Shown: positions 16,474 through 24,518 of the stretch, piece after piece
Layout: every line of letters starts with the position of its first letter
Numbering within the stretch: position 1 is the stretch's first letter
Program-made: the position numbers and the translations under genes
Notes under the pieces: model-generated
What the model was told of the DNA's origin: nothing
Seen by the model: the letters and a program-made list of their open reading frames with translations, nothing else
Database searches by the model: none
Assembly (NCBI RefSeq): GCF_024648825.1
Contig: NZ_JANBBE010000023.1
Coordinates: 1-46,049, forward strand
Reading direction: 5' to 3'
Origin: Lentzea californiensis
GTDB taxonomy: Bacteria; Actinomycetota; Actinomycetes; Mycobacteriales; Pseudonocardiaceae
Length of the DNA stretch: 46,049 nt

Positions 16474-17063
16474 TTGCTGGGGTCGAGATCAACCATCGTT
16501 GCACCCGAAGTACCCAAGTCCTGCCGGAAGGCCTCGATCAACCGCGCCACCATTTCGACACGCTCGGTGTAGTTGCCACCAGACAAGGAAGTTACATCCT
16601 CGACCTTGCGGACAGCGCGCGTGAGGGCTAGGTGCCCAGGCATGGTGTTCTGGTAGACGTCTGCGGCAACCTCCACCACGTGATCGGACGCCACAAACTC
16701 GATCATGGCAAGTGCTTCAGCCACGTTCGCGTGTGACGTCAAGATCTCGGCTACCGGGATACCCTCCATGAGGTCTTTTTGGTCCTTATTGAAGACCACA
16801 CGAAACCGGTAGGCATCGAGCTGCTGGTGCCAGTACCGGAATGCGGCAAGATACCTGGTGTAAAGGTCGATGCGCTGTTGCCGTAGCTCTTTGACGTTAT
16901 CGTGGGCGCGCTCTCGTTCCCATCGCTGATCCTCACGTCGCAGCTCACGCTGCCAACGTCGATCTTCACGCCACGCGTTGATCAACTGGCCGCCGATGAT
17001 TCCGACGATGCCGAGCACGGCGACGACGATCGGTACCCATACCGAGACCTGTCCTGATGGCAC
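16470..17063 (-). CDS. membrane-anchored coiled-coil protein, possible phage moron
   Basis: A 197-residue product: one N-terminal membrane helix (VWVPIVVAVLGIVGIIGGQL, about residues 8-28), a highly charged coiled coil (EDRRWQRELRREDQRWERER, about 33-65), then a helical cytoplasmic domain. No catalytic motif is visible. It is encoded opposite to, and between, the terminase end and the portal fragment, the position of phage cargo (moron) genes, which often confer superinfection exclusion. That role is inferred from position only. Its stop overlaps the terminase stop tail to tail, and its start faces the portal gene across a palindrome. Confidence 0.65.
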   Translation of the reverse strand: MPSGQVSVWVPIVVAVLGIVGIIGGQLINAWREDRRWQRELRREDQRWERERAHDNVKELRQQRIDLYTRYLAAFRYWHQQLDAYRFRVVFNKDQKDLMEGIPVAEILTSHANVAEALAMIEFVASDHVVEVAADVYQNTMPGHLALTRAVRKVEDVTSLSGGNYTERVEMVARLIEAFRQDLGTSGATMVDLDPSN

Positions 17064-17086
17064 GTCAAGACCATAGCGGCTGACTG

Positions 17087-18060
17087 GTGGTGATCATTCT
17101 GATCACCAAGTTCGAATTGTCCCCCGATCAGTGGGTGACCCGCCTCGCGCGGCTGCACAACAGGCAGCTGCCGGAGCTGGAGTTGCTGGACGCCTACTAC
17201 GAGGGCGAACAGCCGCTGTCCTACATGCACCCCGAGTTGTTGCGGCGTTTGGACCCCCGGCTCCGGTCGGTCGTGATCAACTGGCCGCAGCTGATCGTGG
17301 ACAGCCTGGACGAACGCCCCGACGTCGCCGGCTTCCGGCTCGGTGGTGAGGCTGCGGCCGATCGGGAGCTGTGGCACATCTGGCAGGCCAACCGGCTGGA
17401 CCTGCACTCGGAACAGGCGCACGTGGACGCGCTCGCGCTGGGCCGCTCGTATGCGATCGTCGGCAGCAACGAGAAGGACCGCTCTACGCCGCTGGTGACG
17501 GTGGAGTCTCCGTTGGAGGTCCACGTTGACCTGGACCCGCGCACGCGCGAGGTCCGGGCCGCGCTGAAACGGCAGTACGAGGAAGACGGCGACGGCTACA
17601 CCGAGGCCTACGCCACGCTCCACCTGCCCAACGAAACCGTCTGGTACTCCTCGGACAACGGCGGCGGCACCTCGTCGGAGACGAACCGCGACGAGCATGG
17701 CATGGGCGCGGTGCCCGTGGTGCCGATCATCAACCGGCCGCGCATCCGCCGACGCCGCACCGCGCCCCCGAGCCTCGGCCGCTCCGAGCTGATCAGCGTT
17801 CTCCCGCTGTCCGATGCCGCGTGCAAGATCGCCACGGACATGATGATCAGCGCGGAGTATCACGCGATGCCGCGTAGGTACGCGCTGGGCTTCGACAAGG
17901 ATGATTTCGTTGACGCGCAAGGGCGTCAGCTCACGCTGTGGGAGTCGGTGGCCGGTGTGCTGTGGTCGCCGAAGTCGCCCAAGGAAGACGGCGTTGCGGT
18001 CGGCCAGTTCCCCGAAGCGAACCTGTCGAACTTCCACGACACGCTCAACACCCAGCCCGG
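17087..18060 (+). pseudogene. phage portal protein (SPP1 gp6-like), 3' truncated
   Basis: The frame matches actinophage portal proteins: SPDQWVTRLARLHNRQLPEL, DAYYEGEQPLSYMHPELL, VVINWPQLIVDSLDERPDV, and later ISAEYHAMPRRYALGFD and LSNFHDTLNT. Portals form the dodecameric DNA gate of the phage head and are about 450-500 residues. Here similarity stops after about 325 residues (near 18060). The frame continues to 18154 through unrelated sequence belonging to the next fragment. This is a truncated prophage relic. Confidence 0.8.
17088..17108. promoter_or_regulatory. perfect 9-bp inverted repeat between divergent genes
   Basis: TGGTGATCA, a TTC spacer and TGATCACCA form a perfect 21-bp operator-like palindrome between the coiled-coil gene (start 17063, minus) and the portal fragment (start about 17087, plus). 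It overlaps the possible start of the portal frame, so either it acts on that promoter or the portal start lies slightly downstream. Confidence 0.5.
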
Positions 18061-19186
18061 CAAAAACTCATCCGTGAAGCACTGGCCATTGCGCGAGACA
18101 CGACCTTCCGCGGCGATCGAAGCGTCACGTTCAGATGGATCGGGGCGGTCGTAGACGAGCCGTATCGGACCGAGATGCTTAACGACGCGGTGGCCGCATC
18201 ACGCGAGTACAGCGACACTGACGATCGCGCGTGGTCGTTGATGCTCACCGCGCGGTTGTTGTCCGGTCCCCATCGCGTTGCGGTGCAACGTGAAGCACTC
18301 GACGTTGCACGGTCCATTGAGGACATCGATCAGCAGGCGTGGACATTGAGCCGACTGGCAGTACAGATGTCCCAGCCTCAGCGCGACGAGGTCTTGTTCG
18401 AAGCGGCTGAAGCGGCGCGCGGAATCACGAGCGGCTTCTTCAAAGTGCAGGTCCTGACCATCGTTGCTGGGGAGCTGTCCGCGACGCACCGCATCAAGAT
18501 GCTCGAAGAGGCACGCCGGGCCGCCCTCGACCTCAATTCGGACAGCTCACCGATAGCGACGATTCTCGCCCGGGTCGTACGCTATCTGCCCGAGTGGCTT
18601 CAGATCAGGCTGCTCGATGGTGTTCAAGCGTTCTGTCAGGCCACTACCGAGTTTCTGCCTGCGGATCGATCCGTCAACCACCGCGCAGATCGCCAGACTG
18701 GTTACCCTGCTGCCGGCCCGGTTGATCGCCGACGCGTTCCGCATCACCGAAGCCATGCCTGCGGCTTACGTCGTGGATCCAGCATGGGGCGTGCTGGCGC
18801 TGCACCTGAAGGGGCCACTGCGCGAAGCCGCCCTGCACCAGGTTTTCGGCAGCACCAGCACGGTGCTGGCCCGCTTCGTGCTGTTGAACCAGGCGAAGGT
18901 TATGTGGCAGGACTCGATCGGTGTCACTGAGCTTGACATTGTGCGCCGCGCACTCGCCAACCTCGACCTGCAAGGGTGCTACCGGGTGGTCGCCGCAGCA
19001 GTACCGATCCTGCACGCGGCGGGCGGAGTCGCGGTGACCGACGACTGTCTCGATGCTACGAACGCTGTTCACAGGTGGTGGCGCACCCAATCGGAAGCCG
19101 CCGTGTCCATGCCGTTCAACAGAACGACGGTGTTGGTCGGGCCGGTCAACATGTCTCCGGAGGACGACGGAGGCAGTCAGCGATGA
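18056..19186 (+). pseudogene. alpha-solenoid protein with 36-residue repeats, truncated and frameshifted
   Basis: From about 18060 one frame encodes tandem units of 36 residues, each ending in a G/S/P-x-H/Q-R type boundary: units begin TEMLNDAVAASRE, VAVQREALDVARS, DEVLFEAAEAARG and IKMLEEARRAALD. At least four units are clear. Near 18640 the frame shifts, and a second frame continues coding-like sequence (TTAQIARLVTLLPARLIADA, REAALHQVFGSTSTVLARFV) to 19186. The 5' part is missing, replaced by the portal fragment. Such solenoids often form the sensor half of NACHT/STAND proteins, but no NTPase domain is present. Confidence 0.55.
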
Positions 19187-19215
19187 GGTTTGCTTCATTC
19201 GCCATGATCGCCACT

Positions 19216-19241
19216 TATCCCGTGTGCTCGCGCACGGGATA
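19216..19241. terminator. hairpin downstream of the solenoid fragment
   Basis: Perfect 9-bp stem TATCCCGTG/CACGGGATA with an 8-base loop, 30 bases after the stop at 19186. No T-tract follows on either strand. The surrounding 19187-19384 contains no intact gene. Confidence 0.45.
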
Positions 19242-19384
19242 AAGGTGCTGCGCCGCGAACCGCGTGACATCGGACTGCGCCTCAAGCCCCCCAACGGGTG
19301 GTTTTCGCGGTTCATAGGCGAGGAGCCCAACGGCCGCAAGCTCCCGCACTCCACTCAGCCGGCACGCCGTGTCGAAGTCGGCCT

Positions 19385-20482
19385 CTATGGCTGCGGATCT
19401 GCTTGATCGATGCCAGGCACCTGCGCCAGAGCGGGAAAACCTATTACCGTGAGGAGCTGATCGCGATAGTCCTCCAGCACGGCCAGGAGCTGCAAGTCCC
19501 GCACCGCGATCATCGCTACCAGGACGGTTTGGGCAAGCCAGTACCGGGTCGAGGGGATCATCCGGGATAGCCATGTCCACGCTGGATGCTGTCGGAGTTC
19601 GTCGACGCCGTCTGGTATCCGACGCATCGATTCGGGCAGCAACGTATCCAGTTCCGTGGGCCCGACCTCGCGCAGCACGAAGGCGTGAAGGGCCTGGACC
19701 GACAACACCCCGTGTCCTGCCTGGACTGACCCCATCGCCGTCAGTGCCCGCTTCAACAGCACCAAGTCGACTGTCTCGATCTCGCCGACCATGCGGGATA
19801 GCGATAACTGCGGCACCAACAGCTCCGCTAGGTCCACGCCGTCAGCCATCTCGTATGTGCGGACCGACTCCACAGCCTGCTCGACCTCGACCGCTGTTCG
19901 GCCTTCCGCCATCATGAACGTGCTGATCAGATCCTCACTGACGACACCATCAACGTCGCCCGCCAACGCGTGTGCAAACGTCGCTGCCGCGTTCTTCCAG
20001 GCGGGTCCCGTTGCCTGATGCAGGACTTTCCCATCAGCGTCGGGTATCAACAGACCATCCAAGCCCTGGCCAGGGCCGGACCCCGCCGTCGCGCGGGCAC
20101 GGTCGTTGCGCCGTTGCCACCCCACCTCCCCTGTGCCTTCCAGCGCCAAGCTTCGAGCAAATCGCCGTAGCTGCCGGGCCGCCGCCACACGCACCACGCC
20201 ACCCGGTACAGGGAGACCTTTAATCACCCGCTCCAGCGGCCCCCCGCCCGGCAGCGCCTTGCCCTGCCGGGCCTGCTTTGCGGTCGCCAGCAGCAAAGGC
20301 AACGCCTCAGGTGGAGCGATAGACACGGTGCCCCGGCCACGCCCGGAGCTCCGACGCACGTTGCGAGGCACCAGACCGGCCGTCCGCCACCGCTCCAGCT
20401 GGAAGTACGACACCGGGTAACCAGCAGCCTTCGCATCAGCGAGTAACACCTGGTCGGTAAGGCTTGGAGCACAGCGAGGCAC
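19385..20482 (-). CDS. protein of unknown function with MerR-like N-terminal helix
   Basis: A 365-residue product from a GTG start. The N-terminus (VLLADAKAAGYPVSYFQLER, WRTAGLVPR) resembles the winged helix of MerR-type or phage excisionase-like DNA-binding domains. The rest is largely helical, with a long central part (VVSEDLISTFMMAEGRTAVE, SVRTYEMADGVDLAELLVP) and no catalytic motif. There is no signal peptide or membrane helix. It faces a small membrane-protein gene across about 67 bases, so the pair may share a divergent promoter region. Confidence 0.6.
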   Translation of the reverse strand: MPRCAPSLTDQVLLADAKAAGYPVSYFQLERWRTAGLVPRNVRRSSGRGRGTVSIAPPEALPLLLATAKQARQGKALPGGGPLERVIKGLPVPGGVVRVAAARQLRRFARSLALEGTGEVGWQRRNDRARATAGSGPGQGLDGLLIPDADGKVLHQATGPAWKNAAATFAHALAGDVDGVVSEDLISTFMMAEGRTAVEVEQAVESVRTYEMADGVDLAELLVPQLSLSRMVGEIETVDLVLLKRALTAMGSVQAGHGVLSVQALHAFVLREVGPTELDTLLPESMRRIPDGVDELRQHPAWTWLSRMIPSTRYWLAQTVLVAMIAVRDLQLLAVLEDYRDQLLTVIGFPALAQVPGIDQADPQP

Positions 20483-20549
20483 GCCATCAGCTTACAACCC
20501 CGCGAAGTTGCCGGTGAACAATAAAGACCCCTGCTGACTCAATAAGGAC

Positions 20550-20786
20550 ATGCACACCGCATATCTGCTGCGCAACGACGCCGTTCAGACTTGGGTTCTG
20601 GACGACGGTCTGACCATCGTCGCCGCTGTACTCGGCACGCTGGGCGTACTCACGACGGGCACTTGTGTGATCACCTGGCTGGCTCTGCGCGGCAGCAAGC
20701 CGAAGGATCGCGTCGCGCTGATCAAGGCCCTGCCTCGAGTGCTACGGGCCGCCGGAATCGTGCTGGGCCGACGCGGGCCGCGGTAA
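20550..20786 (+). CDS. small single-pass membrane protein
   Basis: A 78-residue product with one strong membrane helix (LTIVAAVLGTLGVLTTGTCVITWLA, written as residues about 24-48) and a basic C-terminal tail (GSKPKDRVALIKALPRVLR). AAGGA occurs just upstream but very close to the ATG. It is divergent from the MerR-like gene. No family is recognised; it may be a small regulatory or toxin-like membrane peptide. Confidence 0.5.
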   Translation: MHTAYLLRNDAVQTWVLDDGLTIVAAVLGTLGVLTTGTCVITWLALRGSKPKDRVALIKALPRVLRAAGIVLGRRGPR

Positions 20787-21160
20787 GCGGAGCGTGTAAG
20801 CCGCAGCCTGTCTACTTGTGGCTAGCGTCTTGCCGGGTGGCCGTAGCCTGCTGCGCCGACAGTGGCTGTTCGCGTGGTTCTTGTCTGGCGAACCGCGATC
20901 GACCGCTGGACGTCGACATCGAGTCCGACCGACGCGAAGCGGTCGTCTGGTACACGCCGGTCTAGCACCGGCTGCCAGTCCCCTACGGAACGCGATGACG
21001 AACGATCAACACCCCCTGTCAGAAAGACGGCCAACGCGACCAGCCGCATGTACCGCTCCCGAAACACCAGAAGTCGAACAGTTAGCGTGCATGCCCAGCC
21101 GGGCACCGCGAGGCACTCGATCAACGAGCCGATTCGGCGAGCGCTGTTGGCGGGCCACCT
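20787..21160. other. intergenic stretch without a recognisable gene
   Basis: No frame in this 374-bp stretch has coding character that outcompetes the others, and I see no strong hairpin, repeat or RNA gene. It lies between two convergent genes. Confidence 0.4.
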
Positions 21161-23713
21161 TCAGCGCTGACGACGGCGGGGTGACAGTTGTGCCAACCAG
21201 TGCTCCGGCAGGGACGGCTCTGTTGCCGGGCGAACCCACTCGTCCTCAGGGTTGGAGTCACGAGGTGCCCAAGACCGGGGAGGCCCCAACGCGAGTACCT
21301 CATGGACTGCTGCGGCGATGGTCGGGGACGCCGGCCGGGTTACGTGGTTGAGCAGCAGTGGCATGCCCTCGGAATCCAGGCTCAGGTTCCAGGTCCGGCA
21401 GGTGACCTGGCAGAAGTCGTCGATTTCGAAGACCACATTGGTGCAGAGACCGGTGCCGTCCTGGTCTGACAGCCAGCTGAGTCGGTCGCCAGCCATCAGG
21501 CGCTCCCGACCTATCAGCGTTCCGTTGGGTTCGGTGTTGTCCCGGTTGAGGAAGGGCACCGGGTCCTCGTACGCGCCAGGATCGTTGTCGCTCAGCCCGC
21601 TGACCTGGCGGGGGTCAGCGGTGAGGTGCAGCTCGAGGACGTCCCCGTCCGTGTGCGCCTGCCAGATGTCGACAATCGACGCGGCGGACGACGTCAAGAC
21701 GTGCGGATAAGCCGTGATGATGAAGACCTGGCCAGCCTTCAGCGGCAACGTGACCCGGTCACCCGCGCGCAGTCGGTGCAACACCGGCATCGGCTCCCAG
21801 CGGGCGATTCCGGTCATCAGCTCATGGCAGTACCGGATCGCTTCCTCAGCGGCTTGCTGGTCCACGCGGAAGAACTCGCGGTTCGCGGCCACCCGGTGGA
21901 CCGCGAGCAGCCGATGGACCGCTTGCTCCACCTGACGAGGGCGCGACGTGAGGGTGCGGTGCAGCACCTCGAACGGGAAGGGCACCGAGGTGCCGAACAG
22001 GTCGTCGGCCCGGTCCTCTGACAGCAGCTGTGTGAAGCCGATCTTGACCATGCCGGGGATGGCCGGACTCCGCTGGACGTACACAAAACCGTTCTTGAGG
22101 GGTGCTCGCACCGCTGCTGGCACGGCATGTGGGGACAACGGCCCGCTCCAGCGTTCGACCGGGGCGAAGGTCGTCGCAGTCGCCGGAGGGTCCGTGGTTT
22201 CCACGGAGATCTCTCCCGCCGTGTCTCCAGGCTCGGCGACCAGGAGTGAGCGCGGGGTGGGCCAGGGTTGGAGGTGGTATCTGTCGACCTGCCACGGCGC
22301 GTCCCCGAACGACACAAGTCCGACGCTGTCGTCGGTCTCCCATCCGTCGGGCAGGAGTTCCTTCAGCGCCTTTGACGCGACCGCGGTCAGATAGTGCGCC
22401 AGCTCGCGATGAGCAGTGACGTGCAACGTGCCCAGTGAAATCGGCCTCGGGTCATCCTGCTCGTCATCGGACTCGCTGAACACATCAATGCAAATGTCGC
22501 CCCGTCGGCCGATCGCCAGCAGCTCACCAGCGTGCACCGGGTTGGTGAGGTCGAACGTGAAGCAGGCACGCAGACCCGGTGAACTCGTCCGAGGTCTGCG
22601 GCAGATCAGCTGAAGGCGATCCGGTTCGGCGGAGTCACGGTCAAAGCCGAGAGGCAGTATTCCCTCGGCCAGAGCCGCAGTGGCAGCGCAGACCTGGTCT
22701 GAGTTGCGCATCGTCATGGTCCACCAGGGCAGTGGTCCCCACATGCCATGCGCTGTGTCGCAGCCGTGGAGCCCAGGCCCGGGCTCGCCCCCGCGCGACC
22801 AGTTCATCAAGGCCGCAAGGCACCAGTCCTCGAGATGTTCCTGGTCGCTGCGTTCACGAAGCAGCTCACGTTCGAGGGTGCTCAGACCGTTGATCGCCGT
22901 CGTCACCTGGGCGATCTGATCCTCGATGATCTCCAGGGCGCGGGCCACTGGCCTGCGCTGTTCCCGGTCCACGCGGTCGTGCAGGTGACGCAGATACCTC
23001 CGCGCCTGGGTGCTACTGACCAGATCGCCGCCGACCGTGAACAGGTGCTCGACCTGCGAGGCGGCGAACGGCAGCCGGTCTGCCCACCGCTCCCGGACCT
23101 GTTTGCCTGCAGGGTCCCCCGTGAGACCAAGCGCCGCGACATTGCCGACTCGGGCATCTGGCTCGGCCTTAAGCGTTGCCCACACATCTGGGTAGCCGTG
23201 CAGCGGAGCCGGCGGACGGGACAGGCAGGCTTCAAGCCAGCGGGCATCCTGAACGCCCCAGCAGCGCGCCAGTTCTTTTCTGACTTGGGTGTGGGAGACC
23301 GAACCGAGACGCCGCGACGACCAAATCTCCAGCAGGAGCAGGTAAGTGCTCTCCGGGCTCCAGGCGGGAAGGCCACTTCCAAGAAAGCCGACCGGACCGG
23401 TGATTCCGCCGTACCCAATCTGCCGGTAGATCTTTGCCACCAAGTCGGCCAACTGCTCCGGCTGCGGTCCTGGTCCGACGAAGGCAGGGCTGGTCGTCAG
23501 CAACTGAACGATGTCGTCGTTCGAACGACCGCCAGCGGCAAGAGCAGCGATCCGCGTGACCAGAAGCGCGCACACCAGGGCAGGCTCGCCTAGCTGGGGA
23601 ACGATCTCCGCCGGGTCAAGCGCGGGGTACCCGCTCAGCAGCCCAACTGTCTCTTCACAGATTGTCGTGATCCACCGCTCGCGTTGGCTGGCGAGTTCAT
23701 CCGTAGACAGCAC
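21161..23713 (-). CDS. large protein with a T5orf172 (GIY-YIG-like) domain
   Basis: About 850 residues. The N-terminal 300 residues are helical (LGEPALVCALLVTRIAALAA, YLRHLHDRVDREQRRPVARA) and a central region is beta-rich. At about residues 535-630 lies GFVYVQRSPAIPGMVKIGFT..LEVLHRTL..VEQAVHRLL..NREFFRV, the pattern of T5orf172/Mug113 domains of the GIY-YIG nuclease superfamily (Y.Y, K.G, FEVLHR and NREFF elements). A mixed C-terminal domain follows. GIY-YIG proteins cut DNA, but T5orf172 members are mostly uncharacterised and common on phages and islands. The start is uncertain: GTG 23713 is chosen because coding character begins there; the frame extends to an ATG at 23827 without a ribosome binding site. 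Confidence 0.7.
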   Translation of the reverse strand: MLSTDELASQRERWITTICEETVGLLSGYPALDPAEIVPQLGEPALVCALLVTRIAALAAGGRSNDDIVQLLTTSPAFVGPGPQPEQLADLVAKIYRQIGYGGITGPVGFLGSGLPAWSPESTYLLLLEIWSSRRLGSVSHTQVRKELARCWGVQDARWLEACLSRPPAPLHGYPDVWATLKAEPDARVGNVAALGLTGDPAGKQVRERWADRLPFAASQVEHLFTVGGDLVSSTQARRYLRHLHDRVDREQRRPVARALEIIEDQIAQVTTAINGLSTLERELLRERSDQEHLEDWCLAALMNWSRGGEPGPGLHGCDTAHGMWGPLPWWTMTMRNSDQVCAATAALAEGILPLGFDRDSAEPDRLQLICRRPRTSSPGLRACFTFDLTNPVHAGELLAIGRRGDICIDVFSESDDEQDDPRPISLGTLHVTAHRELAHYLTAVASKALKELLPDGWETDDSVGLVSFGDAPWQVDRYHLQPWPTPRSLLVAEPGDTAGEISVETTDPPATATTFAPVERWSGPLSPHAVPAAVRAPLKNGFVYVQRSPAIPGMVKIGFTQLLSEDRADDLFGTSVPFPFEVLHRTLTSRPRQVEQAVHRLLAVHRVAANREFFRVDQQAAEEAIRYCHELMTGIARWEPMPVLHRLRAGDRVTLPLKAGQVFIITAYPHVLTSSAASIVDIWQAHTDGDVLELHLTADPRQVSGLSDNDPGAYEDPVPFLNRDNTEPNGTLIGRERLMAGDRLSWLSDQDGTGLCTNVVFEIDDFCQVTCRTWNLSLDSEGMPLLLNHVTRPASPTIAAAVHEVLALGPPRSWAPRDSNPEDEWVRPATEPSLPEHWLAQLSPRRRQR

Positions 23714-23964
23714 TGCTTGAGTGTTCCCGATCCTCTGAGCTGAGCGGTGCGCTTCCGCCAGACCGTCCCTTTCTTCACTAGGCCGACGGGTACCGCGCCT
23801 GTTGCACCACGGTGTACCGCACAGCATGGAGGCTCACGGCCCGGTCGGCGTCAGGTTCGACAAAGACGCTGGCAATTCACAGTGGACTGGGTCGGGGTCT
23901 GCTGCTTCGACTGCTCGACAGGACCACAAGCCGAGTCTGACTGTTTGAGGCGGGTTCAGGCCCT

Positions 23965-23997
23965 GCTGTGGTCCACACCGGGGGTGTGGACCACAGC
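23965..23997. terminator. strong 15-bp hairpin terminator
   Basis: Arms GCTGTGGTCCACACC and GGTGTGGACCACAGC are perfectly complementary with a GGG loop. It lies 30 bases beyond the stop of the SUKH gene on the minus strand, fitting a terminator for that operon. There is no T-tract, as is common in actinomycetes. Confidence 0.65.
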
Positions 23998-24026
23998 GGA
24001 GGCTCTCTCAACCAAGGTATGGCGAG

Positions 24027-24509
24027 CTAAATGATCTTGAAGTCGTAGCGGAACTCGGCGGCCTCAGGCGTCGGCACCCAGTCGAGTTCGCCGTGCTCGA
24101 CCACCGGGGAGCTGCCGTGCAGCGTGGAGCCGCTCTCCAGCGCCGTTACCACGTCGGCAACGAGCTCGGTTACCGAGCCCGCGAGCAGGCATACGTAAGG
24201 CAGGTACTCGTTGGCCGCCCGGAACACTCGCAGGCTCTCGCGGTCGGCGACGAGGAACCCGCCGCAGCCGTCAGTGGCGATAGGGAGCCATGCGGGGTCC
24301 CAACCCGGACGCGACCCCAGCTCGAGCGGCGTGAACTCGAGCTGGGGTGCCAGCTGAAACGATCCGCGCGACCCGTTGTGCCATGCGTAGAGCATCGCCG
24401 TTTCAGGGTCCCCCAGTGCCTGCAGCAGGTCGGCGCCCGCGGGCGGGCACAGTCCCGCGTGGGTCACCGGCGCGTGCGCGACCAGCCAGGTTTCGAGTCG
24501 TTCCAGCAC
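24027..24509 (-). CDS. SMI1/KNR4 (SUKH) family protein, possible immunity protein
   Basis: A 160-residue product with the SUKH layout: an N-terminal helical part with PPAGADLLQALGD, the LYAWHNGS segment (family: L..hNG), and WLPIATDGCGGFLVAD, which corresponds to the conserved lP.a.D..G.....D motif. SUKH proteins are widespread immunity proteins against polymorphic toxins, including nucleases. It starts with GTG nine bases after the DUF4434 gene, in the same direction, and ends at the hairpin at 23965. No cognate toxin is adjacent; the RHS toxin further right has its own Im9-like partner, so this could be an orphan immunity gene. Confidence 0.72.
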   Translation of the reverse strand: MLERLETWLVAHAPVTHAGLCPPAGADLLQALGDPETAMLYAWHNGSRGSFQLAPQLEFTPLELGSRPGWDPAWLPIATDGCGGFLVADRESLRVFRAANEYLPYVCLLAGSVTELVADVVTALESGSTLHGSSPVVEHGELDWVPTPEAAEFRYDFKII

Positions 24510-24518
24510 TACCGCAAC

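Noticed and set aside
13034..18060. Intact prophage
   Set aside because: Only terminase ends and a truncated portal are visible; no capsid, tail, lysis or phage replication genes can be recognised.
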